Assembly (NCBI GenBank): GCA_022749755.1
Contig: CM040442.1
Coordinates: 12,064,457 to 12,128,456, forward strand
DNA from: Azadirachta indica
Lineage: Eukaryota > Streptophyta > Magnoliopsida > Sapindales > Meliaceae
DNA length: 64,000 nucleotides
Direction: 5' to 3'
Shown here: one piece after another, positions 35,689 through 49,096 of the stretch
Layout: each line of letters starts with the position of its first letter
How positions within the stretch are numbered: position 1 is the first letter of the stretch
Program-made: the position numbers and the translations under genes
Notes under the pieces: generated by a model
What the model was told of the DNA's origin: nothing
The model's input: the letters and a program-made list of their open reading frames with translations, nothing else
Database searches by the model: none

Positions 35689-36224
35689 CAAAATAAGTTA
35701 TCTTTTGTAGTAGATGCCATCTTAACATTGAGGAGACCTACCATGCTTTGGTGGGATGTATTTTCGACAAACAAGTGTGGAAGTTATCGGCATACAGATC
35801 CCCCAACATGTAACAATGTTATTTGTTAATTAAGTGTGATAAGAGATTAAAATAAAATCAATTGATTAAAAAAATAATATTAATTAATTACTTAAGTATA
35901 TGAATGCATGCATATGTATGTAAAGAACTAGTCATATAAATAAATAATTGTAAAGTTATTTGTTACCATTACTAGTGACATGAAAATATTGACAAACCAA
36001 TATTTTAAATTAATTTTTTATTTTTAATATTTTTATTCTAAAAAATTATTATAAACAATAAATGAGAATATAAAAATTTTGATATTGTAACAATTAATTA
36101 ATATTGTATTAATAAAATATTAAATAGTATAGCAGTAATAATAATATAGTATTATATTCTATTATAATATTTTAATTACTTTTAAATTTTAAAAATATAT
36201 TGCAGTTAGATCTTAATTTCTTAA

Positions 36225-36425
36225 AATGTTATCATTTTCCACATGTGCATTAGACTTACAAATTTGGGAATCCCGTCACTATTATTTGATCATAAATAAA
36301 AAAAGATTTGTTTTACTTTTTTAATTTAGGTTTAATTAAAATAAAAAATATTTGACAATGCATGTTTTTTTCTACTTTTTGAGTTACGTTTTCTCTACTC
36401 TTTATTTATGTATTGTTCAATTTAT
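36225..36425 (+). repeat. Local duplication, copy 1
   Basis: The ordered blocks TTATCATTTTCCACATGTGC, GACTATTATTTGAT-like and TTTACTTTTTGAGTTA recur at 36,812–37,010. Confidence 0.65.
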
Positions 36426-36811
36426 TATAAAAAAATATATTAATATAATATCTAACATATTTAATATTATAATTTAGTACAACAATCGTACAAATTTTTA
36501 ATATTTAATAATATAGTATTAATGAAACATTAAATAGTATAATAATATAGTTTTATATTCTATTATTATAATTTTAACTACTTTTAAATTTTCAAAATCT
36601 ATTGCAGTTAGATCTTAAAATTTTAACATTAATTAATTAACTTACCATGTTCTTAGTTAATTAATTTTATCAAAAGTATGAAACTTTTAAAACAGAATTT
36701 GGAAAAAAAAAAAAAAGAAACGAGAGATATTCTTGTTCAATTCATCAATCTCCAATTCATAATAATAATAACAGTAAAAAGAAGTGTCCACTTTATTTTT
36801 TACAAGCATAG

Positions 36812-37010
36812 AGTTTTATCATTCTCCGCACGTGCATCAGACCTATAAATTTGAAACTTTCGTGACTATTATTTGATTATAAATAAAAACAGACTCGTTT
36901 TATTTAATTTAATTTAGATTTAGTGAAAGTAAAAAATATTTTACAATGCATTTTTTCTTTTTACTCTTTAAGTTACTTTTTCTCTGTCTTTTATTCTTGT
37001 GTTGTTGAAT
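36812..37010 (+). repeat. Local duplication, copy 2
   Basis: Partner of 36,225–36,425: TTATCATTCTCCGCACGTGC, GACTATTATTTGATTATAAA and ACAATGCATTTTTTC. Confidence 0.65.
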
Positions 37011-37255
37011 TTAATCTTAAAATACGTGAGTATAATATTTACCATATTTTGTTCAACAATTGACACTAAAATATAACAGCTAAGCGCAAATCTAATTATG
37101 ATAAAATAATTTTAATTTTAATTTTTTTCTACTTTTAAAATATATTAATTAAATAAATAAAATATAAATAAATATTAACTTAATAATAAGTATTATTACA
37201 ATACAATTTTTATGATTATATTATAATCTAAGTAAAATATATTTATATATCACTA

Positions 37256-37287
<32 letters not shown>

Positions 37288-38414
37288 TATATTATCTATA
37301 AAATAAATAATATTAAAGTATTAATGTGTTATAAAATAATATTATAATTTAGTTTATTAATATATTTTATATAGATATATTGAATTTCATCAAAATTTAA
37401 GGATTTAATAGTTATTTTAGATAAATAACTATTGTTGTGTATAAATATACTTGTTATTTTAAAATAAATTGGAATTTTTATGAATCTTTTTAAAATTGTT
37501 TAAATTGATTAATCCAAATTGTAGAGAGTTGAAAATCCTTTTCCTTATTTTATATTAATAATTTTAAGTGAGTTAACAGATTGTGATAAGTAATTATGAT
37601 ATATAATTAAATAATTTTATATAAATAAAAAATTAAGATAAAGTAATAATAAAGTTAGACAACAAAATAATATGATATCTTTAATTAAAATAATTATTGA
37701 AAATTTTTAGGTAAAATGACTTTTATTTTATTTAATTTTACACACCACCGATGGTGACACAATCTTTGTCAAAAAAATGTCTTTAGTTTATAATTTTTCT
37801 TAAAAAGGAATATATTAAATAAAGCAAAGGAAGTTACAAAAATTGCTGAATTTCTCTAGGAGCTTTCCCCATCCAAATTGAGGACTCTTTATAAATAAGA
37901 GCCGATTTGGTTAATGAGTGGATAAACACATTTACAAATTTGAAATACATGTTTTATCACTGTTGAATTTTTTTTTCTTTAACATACAAGGTATTTCCAT
38001 GTACTAAATTTGTAAAAGTTTCAGTTTGCTAGAAAGTTTGTATAAAGAAATACAAATTTTCCTATAAAATGTATTCAACGTTAGTCCACTTTTAGTTAAA
38101 GGGTAAAATTGTAAAAGAAATTGTAACTTTACTTTTGTACAAATCAAAAGTTAAAAACAAGTAACATGCACTAAGGATGGCAATGAAGCAAGGACTCGTT
38201 GTCGACCTTAAAAAAAAAAAAATCTTTATAATTTGTTACACTCAAACTTAGAACTTTGAAGAATGTACACAATTGTCTTACCACTACACCACTCTTAATT
38301 ATTTGTTAAAATATTTATATTTAATATATTTAATCAAGAATAAGTATTTTATTCATATTATTAAAAATATTGTTTTTGAATTGTTAATTAATATAAAGAA
38401 AATAGTAAAATCTA

Positions 38415-39050
38415 ACAATAATTTTATCTTATTAATTATTTAGATATAATTTTACACCGTTATTTTCTTCATAATTGTTTGAAGGAACAATAATTCTATT
38501 TTAATATTATCATTTTTTAAATTCTAATATAATAAATTTGATATAAATATAATTATTTTATTTGGATTTAATTTTGAAAAGTTTCAAAATATTTATTTAA
38601 TTTTTTACAAATAATTGCTATTATTTAACATTAAGTCAATAATCTAAATTATTTATAGGTAATTGTAGTTATTTTAAATTAAAAAATTATTTTGTATAAA
38701 TAACATAAAGTTTTTTAAAAATAAAGATTATATTGATAAAAAAAATTTAAAGTATCAAAAAAATACATTTAAAATACTAAATTTATTGACGTGATTACAT
38801 ATTTAAAGTATTTAACAAAAAAATAGCTCCTACAATTATCAATTTTTAATTTATTATTAAAAAATATATAATTAACTTTAATTTTTTTTTTATCAAATGT
38901 CATCATACAAATCATATTTTTATATCTTTTTAACAATAATAAATTAATTATTTATATCTAAAATCATCATTTCACATATCAAACGTAATATAATAAAAAT
39001 AAATATTTAAATTAAACTTTTATAAATTAATTATTAAAATAAGATAAGAA
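38415..39050 (+). repeat. Long dispersed repeat, copy 2
   Basis: Same orientation as 32,815–33,330 and about 5.6 kb away. Strongly diverged but collinear over 500 bp or more. Confidence 0.5.
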
Positions 39051-39558
39051 AAATTTATCTTAAAAATGTATTGATATATTTTAGTATTATAAATTATAAA
39101 GTATGTGTGTAATCTTTAGATATAATATTAAATAACATTTATGTAAATTACTAATATAATTAATATATTATTGTATGATTACTCAACTCATTTATATAAA
39201 TTAACTTAATTGATTATATTTGTTAATATATTTATTTTTTTATAATATTATTTATAAGTATAATTAATTATTATATTATGTATTCATAATTATACATTGA
39301 AAAGATATCTAAAATGCTTAATTATATTACGATTAAAATATAATTAGTTATTGTATCATATCTAAAACGCTTAATTCGTTTGAGAACTGTGATGGACAAG
39401 AAATTGGGGAGAAAATACGTGGACCCGTGAAAATGATTCAAGTTAGTAGTGGCACTTCTAGTCATTTGGTATTTCATCATTCATATCCACTTTTTTTTTT
39501 TAAAAAAAATATTTGATCATTCATAACATAAGCATACAAGGTAGAATAGCACAAATAC

Positions 39559-40005
39559 GGCGTGTTTGACACATTGAATGTATTGTATTATTTTACTGTA
39601 CAAGACTAAATTTTTTTAATCCAATATTTGGTATAAAAAAATTGAAGGGATTGAACTATATAAAAATTAATAATAATACAATCTAAACTCTCAAAATTTA
39701 ATCCGCACCCCCGTGTCAAGTCTATAATGCAGTTTTTTCTTTTATTTTTCTTAAAAAGTAATTTTTAAAAATAATAATGTTTTGATTATCAACACATATA
39801 TTTTTAAATTATTTAATTCTTAATTAAAAGTAATAATATATAATTAATTAATAAAAAATACCTTTTATATAATTAATATTTTTTAGTACAATCATATACC
39901 AAATATAATATTGTATTAAAATTTATCCAATGTAATACAATATAATATAATCCAGTATAACATATTAAATTTTAGCACAGCTTAGTTCAATGTGCCAAAC
40001 ATATC
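39559..40005. mobile_element. MITE-like element with short terminal inverted repeats
   Basis: The left end GCGTGTTTGACACATTGAAT pairs with the right end TTCAATGTGCCAAACATATC. The interior (~450 bp) is AT-rich and non-coding. The GTGTTTGGCAC-type end is common in small plant DNA transposons. No clear target duplication found, so the superfamily is left open. Confidence 0.6.
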
Positions 40006-40052
40006 TATTAGATATTAGCTTTTAATATTTTACGGATAAAAAAAAAAATATA

Positions 40053-40208
40053 CCCCATTTTTAAAAATAAGTGTCAATCACATATTAAATTGAAAATAAG
40101 TATGAATAAGATCCTTTCTATGAAAGTGTGAAAAATTTAATAGAAAGGATTTCATTGACACTTATTTTCAACTTAAAATGTGCTTGACATGTATTTTTTA
40201 AAAATGAG
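40053..40208. mobile_element. ~155-bp foldback element
   Basis: CCATTTTTAAAAATAAGTGT near the start mirrors AAAAATGAG at the end. AAATTGAAAATAAGT mirrors ACTTATTTTCAACTT, and ATCCTTTCTAT mirrors ATAGAAAGGAT, leaving a ~20-nt loop. A transcript would form one long hairpin. Confidence 0.7.
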
Positions 40209-40912
40209 TGTGCTTGTTGTTTACCTATAGTTTATTATTATTTGACTTTAATTTTCGGGGTGGGTATTTTAATAGTTGTATAGAAATTGTTAGGAGGCAA
40301 ACTCTATATACTATAGGGAAGGTTCATGTTCTCTTTCACAAACTATTAAATTGAGATTTTCACAAGCCTAGGTATGTGGAAATACCCCTCCAACATAATT
40401 CTAAATCTCTACAACGACCCATTCTATTTCACCTATTAGAGCTCACAATTGAACTAAATTGATAATGTTAAGCGCATTCGACTCTACAACGAAAGGTTGG
40501 AAGCCTGAAGTGCATTCTATTCTTAAACCTTGAAAATTTGTCAAAGCTTCTGCACATTCCAGTCTGCTTAGCATATCAACTTTTGAGAGGCACTCTTCTG
40601 TTTTATGATGTTTCTAGTATTCTTGTTTTGTGATTAGATAGAGATTTTGATTAACTGGATTGCATGTAATTTGATAACAAAAGAAAATGAATGATAACTT
40701 GTGAGATAATGTTTGTCTTTCTTGTCAGATTATGAGCATTTCTTGTGAAGCAATTAGAGAACTGGTTTATTTGATCTGGGTATGAAACATGAATCATATT
40801 TGTTATGATTACGTACTTGTTCTGAATTTACTTGGTACTGGATATTATTATATAAATTTCTTATCAAACTTTCTGGAAGTGCTTTCCCCTCAATTGTAGA
40901 AAACATAAAAAG

Positions 40913-41368
40913 AAAGCTAATATAATTTATAATATATAAAATTAAAAAAATATAAATTTATATAAAATTTTAATCTAATAATTTTTAATAAACGTATGAA
41001 ATCAATCCCATAATTCTAATTATTAACAATAAAAATAAAATAAAATAAAGTAATAAAAAAGAAAAAATAGTATAATAATTTTGTAGGCCCAATAAAATAT
41101 TATTAGAATTATAAAATAAAATAAAATGAAATAAAATAATAAAAAAGAAAAAAATAGTTTTATTTTATAATTCTAATTATTACATGGACCTACAAAATTA
41201 TTTTACTATTATTTTATTGTTTTTATTTTATTTTATCTTTTAATCTTAATAATCAGAATTATTAGATTAATTTCATACATTTATTAAGAATTATTAAATT
41301 AAAAGTTTATGTAAATTTATGTAAGTTTATATTTTTAATTTTATATGTTATAGATAATATTTTATTTA
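40913..41368. mobile_element. ~455-bp foldback element
   Basis: The left part (AATTTATAATATATAAAATT, ATGAAATCAATCC, AATTCTAATTATTA) reappears inverted on the right (TAATAATCAGAATTATTAG, ATTAATTTCATACAT, AATTTTATATGTTATAG). The centre, TTAGAATTATAAAATAAAA against TTTTATTTTATAATTCTAA, lies at ~41,100–41,175. Confidence 0.7.
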
Positions 41369-41850
41369 AAACATTTATTATATTATTTTTAACATATTAG
41401 ATTAGATTATGGTGAATTGTCAATGGAAATTCATAATCTAATTTATTCTAAGTAAATTTAAAATTTTTAAATCTAACCCTATCCATTGATCTACTAAACC
41501 TATTAAAAACAGATTGAGCGGATTGAACGAATGGAATTAAATTTTGTTATTGCTCTTATTTATTTTTTATCTTGTAAAAAGATTAGGAAAGATACAATAA
41601 TGCTTATGCATGGATTTTTTTTCTTATTCCTACAATAAATTTATATTAATTCCAATATTTTCTTTGTGTCAAATCATAAAAGGGGAACCTACCTATTTTT
41701 ATAATAAATTATTTAATAAATTATATTCCAAATACATATAAAGTAATTGGCTCATGCAGACCATAATCAATATAAAGTGATTGGTCCCTTATCTGCGCCC
41801 AGGTTATCGTTTGAGCTACACTACTTTTTACTATTACTGCATGTTATGTA
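41369..41850. other. Short intergenic stretch
   Basis: AT-rich, no feature recognised. Confidence 0.5.
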
Positions 41851-41859
41851 ACTTCTTTT

Positions 41860-42086
41860 GTCAGCGAGCGGTGGGGAGGAATCTTTTGACCCGAAAGCCC
41901 ATCTCATCTCTATTTTGGCCTCTCTCTCTACCCTTTTCTTCTTTTTTTAAAAAGAAGCCTCTTCTTCTAAAGAACTGCGTCTCTCTCTCACTCTGTGTCT
42001 CTCTCTTTTCCAGTTCACAGTAACATTTTTTTGAGCTATTCATCTACTTCAAAAACTCTCTCCCTTTCTTAACTGACAGCAACAGG
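41860..42086 (+). other. Orphan CT-rich leader with a splice donor
   Basis: CT-rich sequence (CTCTCTCTACC, TCTCTCTCACTCTG, CTCTCTCTTTTCC, CTCTCTCCCTTTC) ends AGCAACAG at a good donor GTATGT (42,087). This is how many plant 5' UTR exons end. An 80-codon frame exists but is low-complexity. No matching coding exon was found in the next several kilobases, so it is probably a leader relic or the start of a gene I cannot follow. Confidence 0.45.
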
Positions 42087-42764
42087 TATGTATATGTACA
42101 TATTAGCATTTCTTTTAATAGATTTTGTATTTATGTAACTTGTTAAATTGAACATGTGATTATAAGGTACGAGATTTGAATACATTTTACTTTTAATTAT
42201 ATATATATATATAGCTCATGATATACAACATATGATGCTTCTATTTTAGGAAAATTTTTTTAAGATAGTCTTAAATTTTTTTGAATTTACATAAATAATC
42301 TCTTGTAAAAAAATTTTATTAAAGTATCTCCATATATATTTTTTAAAGTAAATTATCCTTAATAAGTTACGTCTATTTTTTTCACTTTACTCTTTTTTAC
42401 CAAACCAAACTCTCGTCTCTCAAAATTTTCACCCCTTCTTCAACGGAGGCGGCATCAGTAGTAGAGACAGCAATGGTGAAAGAAATCGTACAAACAAGTA
42501 TTGATTTTAATTTGACGACAGTAAAAAAAAACTATTGGTAAGTTTTCTATAGTTTTGTTTGTATTATTTATGCATAAATGAATGAAAGAGTTTCTTTTTA
42601 ATATGATTTTTGGTGGATATTAATAATGTGAATGTATTTGATTGAAATGAGAAGATATTTTGGCCGAAAGATAAAAATTTTGTGGAACATTGTATTGAAT
42701 TTGGCGGAGAAATACTGCTGAAATTTTAAAAAAAAAATAAACTTAAAAGTGCAGAAAAAAATTT

Positions 42765-42852
42765 CGGGACCAATGCATCACAAAAATGGGTCCTTTCTCG
42801 AGCAACAATTGTTGCCTGAGAAAGGACCCATTTTCGGGATGTATTTGTCCCG
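42765..42852. repeat. Near-perfect palindrome with 44-bp arms and no loop
   Basis: Left arm 42,765–42,808 and right arm 42,809–42,852 meet at CAACAATTGTTG. The arms differ at only a few positions (AATGGGTCCTTTCTC against GAGAAAGGACCCATT). A third part-copy, CCGAAATGGGTCCTTTT, follows at 42,850–42,866. It is much richer in G+C than its flanks. Confidence 0.85.
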
Positions 42853-42889
42853 AAATGGGTCCTTTTATGGGCCCCTATTAAAGGAAAAT

Positions 42890-43240
42890 ATAATAAAATA
42901 GTTAATATATATAATAAAATAATAATAAATAATATTATATGAAATTATTATTTAATAATAGTATTAATAATTATATTTTTAATTATTCAATAATAATCAA
43001 TAAAAATAATTAATAATAATAAATAATAGAGTAATAATATTATTAATAATTAATAATAACATGAGATATAATAATAGTAATTTATTAATAATAATAAATA
43101 ATTTATAATAATAATATGAGATGTAATAAAAATAATTGATTAGTAATAATTAATAATAATAAATAATAATAGTTATAATAATTGATTAATAATAATAATA
43201 ATAATTACTAATGATAATAATAATATTATGTCTGTAAGGT
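42890..43240. repeat. (TAA)n-type low-complexity tract
   Basis: About 350 bp almost entirely of AATAAT/TAATAA words with few G or C. Confidence 0.75.
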
Positions 43241-43456
43241 TTTGGTAGTTAGAATTTCTTTCTATGGTAATAAGTTGAACTTTTCCATCAACGTATTTCT
43301 AAATACCATCATCAAGTGTTTCTCACGAACCATCGTAGTAAACATAAAATATTACTAAAACTTCCATAATTGTGTAAATATATAAGAATTCAATAATGTT
43401 ATAATATAAAAACACACTAAAACTATGTAATGTTTACTCACTCAATATTTTTTTTA

Positions 43457-43775
43457 CGACTATTTTTTGGGTAAGGGAAAAATTTTTTGTGTAAGGCAAA
43501 ATTTGGTCTTATCAAAAAAGTAGTTTTCGAATAAGGCTAAATTTTGCCTTATCTAACAAGTGGTTGTTTTATCAAAAAACTATTTTTTAGGTAAGGCCAC
43601 ATTTTGCCTTATTGTACAACTATTTTTTAGATAAGGCCATATTGTGTTTTACCCGAAAAGTGATTGTCTTACCCAAAAACTATTTTTTAGGTAAGGACAA
43701 ATTTTGTCTTATCTAAAAAGTAGTTTTAGGGTAAGGTAAAATTTGACCTTATTCGAAAAGTGGCTTTGGGTGAAA
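43457..43775. repeat. Tandem hairpin-forming repeat array
   Basis: Degenerate units of the type ACTATTTTTTAGGTAAGGCC – AAATTTTGCCTTATC are repeated about five to seven times with variable spacing (~40–70 bp). The AAGGCAAAATTTTGCCTT-like part of each unit is self-complementary. Such arrays often mark subterminal regions of DNA transposons; here no ends are seen. Confidence 0.7.
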
Positions 43776-46700
43776 AAACTCATGACCCAAAATTTGCAAC
43801 ACCTTTATATTTTCAAATCAATCCTTATCTTTGCATTTATACAACAATCAATTAACTTAATTTAAACACAAAATCAATTACTTTCTACTACCTAAATAAG
43901 ATTGAATTACGAATCTTAATTTGAGGAAGGATTTAATATTTTTAATTTACACATAAAACACATACCTATATGGTGAAACAAATTACTTAATGTAGGTGAC
44001 CAACACTTTGCAGTTAAAATTACACTATTGTTATACCGTTCACTGCTGTCGTTAGTAAGTGATGTGAGTTTGAAAAAAGAAAAATTTAAGTTTATCGGAG
44101 TTTGAGTTTGTCAATGTATAGAATAATAAGAAAAATAAAAAAAATGACTTTTGTTAAAATAAAATTAAAGTAGACTACTCAGGACAATTTAGTTCAAAAA
44201 ATATATTTTAGAGTAGATTAAATAAGAATCTATTTACATAAACTCGAAAAAATTTAAGACTATTTCAAAAAATTGTCCTATATTTTATTATATTGTTAAT
44301 TTTTTTGTTTAATATATTGTCTTTTTATTTTTTACATAATTTTTTTAGTCGTAATTCAATTGAAGATTTGATATTTATTAAAACTACCTTAAACTTCACA
44401 AAATTAAATTCAAACAGATATAGAAATTTTTTTGATGACAATGGATATGTGAAAATATGTTATTGGTGTTCAAAACTTTTAGAAATTTAGCGAACATCAT
44501 GCACACGATCAGAATACTATTTGTTATCCTTGCCCAAGACATAGGAATTTGAATTACATCTGTGTGTGATATTGCATATTGGTTGTAGTTTCATGCCGAA
44601 AAACAATTGGGAGTGCTTGCCTTTGGCAATAATTGGGTGTACTTTTTTTTATCATATTTCATCAATATTTTATTATCTGAAGTACGAAATTGATGTTTGT
44701 GATAAAATGCTTAAAGTTTATTGCACTCAGGGTCCAATTGACAGTGCTAATTAGCATTTATTAACACTTCAAAAATACTTATTGATATATATTTGACAAT
44801 TTTAGTAACAAATAGTTATCTAAATAAAATTAGCATTTAGAACAATTTTTGAATTAGCGCATAACAGGGTACTTTATGAAATTAATACTTAAAATTCTTA
44901 AGTGAATAGCATTTCAATTTTAATAAAAGTATTGTAATTTCGAAAAGACCTCAATAAACTTTAAAAATTTTACCTTAAAATAATGAAAATTTTATCATTC
45001 GCAACGTACTCTTAAATAATTTTAAAAATGTCAATCCTTATCCTATTTTTTTAATTGATTATTTTTTAAATTATTAAATTTACAATTATTTATATGTTTT
45101 TTAATAGTAATCATGACTCTAAATTGTAATACTTTTATATATATATTTATCAAATAAAAATATCAGTTTTACTAAATAATTATTTTATTTTTAGTGTATT
45201 TATTATTATTAACAATATTAAATATAAAATATGACAAATACATAGATACATATTGTATCTCTATTAAATTTTATGTAATAGTTAATTTAATTTAAAAAAA
45301 ATAATAGACTTTTAATTTATTTTTATAATTTTTATTTTTACTTTTCAAAATATTTGTTTTTATTAAAAAATACTAATGCATAGCATTAATTTATATATTA
45401 TTTAATTTAAAAAATGTTATTAATTTTATATATTACTTAATTGAATAAAAATTTTATTTTAGTAATTTGTTGATATTAAAGCACTTTTTTAATTATAATT
45501 CTGAACACCTAATTTAGCACTAAATCTATAACATAAGTGCTTTCGATAATTATTAGGCAAACAGTACTTTTCTAAAAATTGTTAAAAAAAATGTTAAAAG
45601 GTATAAGTATTAAGCATATTCATTTTTTTTTTTAGCACACCTAAATGGACCCTTAGTTAAAAATAGGAATTTGGCGAGCATATATAAATACACATGCATA
45701 CAGATATATATATATATATATATACACACATATGAATAAAATTAAGAAAATAAAGAATATATGAGAAAGGAGAAACCAGTACTGTAAAAATTAAAGGCAC
45801 CATATTAGAAAAAGTAAAATATAAAATATTTTTTTAATTGGAATTTAAAAGTACATTATTAACAAAATTGTTTACTAATTTGTTGGTCAAGCCAAAAATA
45901 TGACAAACATAAAAAATGTGAGGAAGCTGCTAAATTAAAATAAAAATTTTAAAAATTTAAAAAGAAAAACCATTAGACTAACTCTATGTCCGGTGGCTTT
46001 TATTGATGTTGTGAGCATATATCGGGGTTTTCTTTGCTTTGGTTCAAATAGACATTTTTATGTTTTTCAATCATTATGATGAATTTATGGTTATTTTTAT
46101 GTTTCACTTGTATGACTTGAAGTTTCACACTTATAGAATTTAATGTTTGATGTTTTCTTACCAAAATTGTTTGAATTTTGATCTTCATGAAACGTGATAG
46201 GGCTATATACATTTGGCAACAATTTATGTGTTTTCTTATGATAGTGATGAGGTGTGTGCATTTCTTTTCTCTTTGTATTTGGTCATAATGGTTGCATTAA
46301 AATTATTGTATTAAGATTGTGACACAGTTAATTTGCAAGCAGGTTTTGATACAATATTTTATGTAGACATTTAGTTAGTCAAATTGCAAAAAAGGGGAGC
46401 ACATCATGATAGCTGAACAATGGGATCTTATGGTAAGCTTAATTTATTGGTTATGAAAATAGTAGTATCTATAACATATATTTACTTTTGCTTGTTTTGG
46501 AGATCATGGAAGTTAGACGTAGTTTAATTACTATGTTTTCACTACTGTTATTGTTAAATGTTAAAATGGACCGTATTACAATACATGCTTATGATTTTTT
46601 CTTTTGATGATTAAATATAAATAATTATGCACTCACAATTGGATTAGATACTTAAATTTTAACTGTGCTATAAATCTTTAGTTTATAACATTTGGTGATT

Positions 46701-49096
46701 ATGGGGTTTCTTCAGTAAAATTAGTTGGATCACATACTAGGTGCTGAGAACAATTGTTAACTATAGACTTATTTATTAATATTGTATGTTTGTTTAGTGG
46801 AAAATAAGAATTTGTGTTGTTGACATGGATTTGCACTAAGAATCATCTTTGTATCATTATCTGTATAATGTTTGTAAATAATTAAGGTATATACATGAAT
46901 AAATAAATTAATAAACTGTTTAGGATACCCCAATAATATAATAGATTAAAATACGAATTCTTTGAGTTGTCTTTAGCTTTGAAATTGGTTTACAGGCTGA
47001 GAAATGCTATCATATTGGAGGAAAAGAATGTCCATGAATTTAGTTTTCCTATAGCTCCATAAACAAAAAAAAAAAAATCATTGTACATTAATTAATTGAA
47101 CAAAGAAAAATCAAACCACATAAATCCCATCATTTCTGCTACATAGCATGCGCATTTATCACAAATCATTGAATAATTAAAAAATTATGCCAAAAAGACC
47201 CGAAATCACCATTTTCAGAACAACATAAAGCAAGCTCTAAATTCCATTTTTCCCATCCAAACAAGTAACACCTTCTCGATCTCAAAATCATTAGACCGAA
47301 GATAAATCAAAAACAGAAATCCCAACAAGAAACCACTAAGAGCAAACTCTAAAATTAATAGTTGCTTTATAATATGCCTACAGTCAAGGTAGAAAACTAA
47401 AAAAAAATGAAAAATAAAATAGCATCATCATCACTGATACAAAATGAAATGAAATTTCTAATTAAATTACATATAAAGACAAAGATCAATTGAACAAAAT
47501 CATACGTTAATAAACTAAGAATAAATATCAAATGATTGAATAAAAATTCGTCCACATCAATGAAACGACATCAAATAAAATCAAATCAATAATCAAACCA
47601 TTGTTTAACTAGAAAAATATTTCAAATTTATGAAAAATCAAAAATCGGTTCCATAGATCGAATACCTAAAAAATATATTCTTTGAATAATAAATTCGAAA
47701 GGAAATATAAACTAAAAAACAACAAAATTTTTACACAAATGTAAAGTAGAGAAGCCATAGATGAGCTTACTATTTTAGCAAGAAAATAGGAAGAGAAATT
47801 GAGGGAAAGTGAGAAAATCTAGGGCTCAGAGACAGGGAGGGAGAGATGTGTTAGCTTTGAAAATGCGAAAATAGAAATTTAAATTAGGGAAAAGGACATT
47901 AAAATTTGATTTTTTTGATTAATTACTCCTAATAATTTGAAAACTATTCATGAAAGTACTAACTTATTAGAAAATAACAATTATACCTTATCAATAATAC
48001 TTATTTAACAAAAATAATTATTAAATCTTTAAAATTTAATAAAATATAATATATTTACGAGATATAAATTAATAAAATAAACATAATATTATTTTTTTAG
48101 CATATTAATAATATAATATTTATTAATTATTATAAAATTTATATATTTTATAAATAATATATCTTATTTTTATTATATTTTATATACTTTAGCTATCCAT
48201 AAATATAAATTATAATATATTTTATTATAAGTATTATATTATAATATATTTTATTTATAGTTTATGATTTATTTTATTCATTTTTAATACCTCATTAATA
48301 AATAAATAAATTAATTAATATTTCACTTATAAATAGGTTATTAAAAACTAAATAAAATAAAACATAAATAAAACTAATCTATAAATAAAATATACTATAT
48401 AGAAGGAATAAGTGTATTACCTTTGAGGCGAATATATTACAGGCCAATTTAATCATGGTTTTCACATAATGATAACAACCTATATTTAAAAAAATGGATG
48501 CATAAAACTTTATACGACACAAATCATAAAAGAACCAAAATCTCAGCACTTAAAGTATAAAGTCATCAACATCAGTTAGCCATATGTATAGATTTATAAA
48601 TTACTAAGAGCTAACTCACCTGACAAATGAGAAGCAAGTAATAATTCTACAAAGTCATGCCTCAAAAAACTATTTTTAGAACAAAGCACATAAATTAAAA
48701 AACTTTTTGAATCATTTCAATTTGCATAGTGCATGCACTTCATAATTTGGTGATGCAAACAAAAGATTAATTAAAAAAAAATCATATTTTGGACAAAAGA
48801 AAGGATGCATGTTCATATAAATTGTTCACAACAAACACGCTTAAAATATAGATAATAGGATTCTGGAAAAAAAAACTAATTGAGAAAAGTGAGTTCTTTC
48901 GTTAATAATTAAAAAAATTTATATAAATAAAATTTGATTTTTAATTTACATAAAACTACATTTTCATTTTTAATAAGAAATATATTCAAGTAAAAATTGA
49001 CCTATAATTTGTTATTTATTTAAAAACTAATTTCTTTTTATTCAATAAAGAAAATAGTGTAATTTAAAATTGATTCATTTAATTTATTTTTTTATT
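43776..49096. other. AT-rich stretch between the hairpin array and the retroelement cluster
   Basis: No supported gene. Weak coding or splicing signals were seen: a possible small exon pair at 46,408–46,433 and 46,995–47,036 (MIAEQWDLM + AEKCYHIGGKECP, stop). There is a CT-rich leader-like stretch on the minus strand (47,750–47,880, ATG at ~47,761). On the minus strand near 48,618–48,660 a segment reading RHDFVELLLASHLS ends at a perfect CAG|GTGAGT donor. A (TA)n tract is at 45,704–45,724. None is strong enough to call. Confidence 0.45.

Larger units (their letters stand above)
35141..39558. other. AT-rich repeat-laden desert
   Basis: No gene seen. It contains an ~88-bp direct repeat (35,400–35,490 and 35,601–35,688), a ~590-bp-spaced duplication (36,225–36,425 and 36,812–37,010), a related pair at 36,119–36,215 and 36,530–36,617, a (TA)n tract at 37,256–37,280 and long repeat copy 2. 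Confidence 0.6.

Noticed and set aside
42890..43240. Possible satellite DNA
   Set aside because: Plain low-complexity TAA words without a fixed unit length; classed as a simple low-complexity tract.
46408..47036. Possible two-exon micropeptide (MIAEQWDLM + AEKCYHIGGKECP)
   Set aside because: Splice signals are present but the product is only 22 residues with no support; kept as a note in the intergenic entry.
48618..48660. Minus-strand exon-like piece RHDFVELLLASHLS ending at CAG|GTGAGT
   Set aside because: A good donor, but no neighbouring exon could be found and the nearby leader-like stretch lies on the wrong side.
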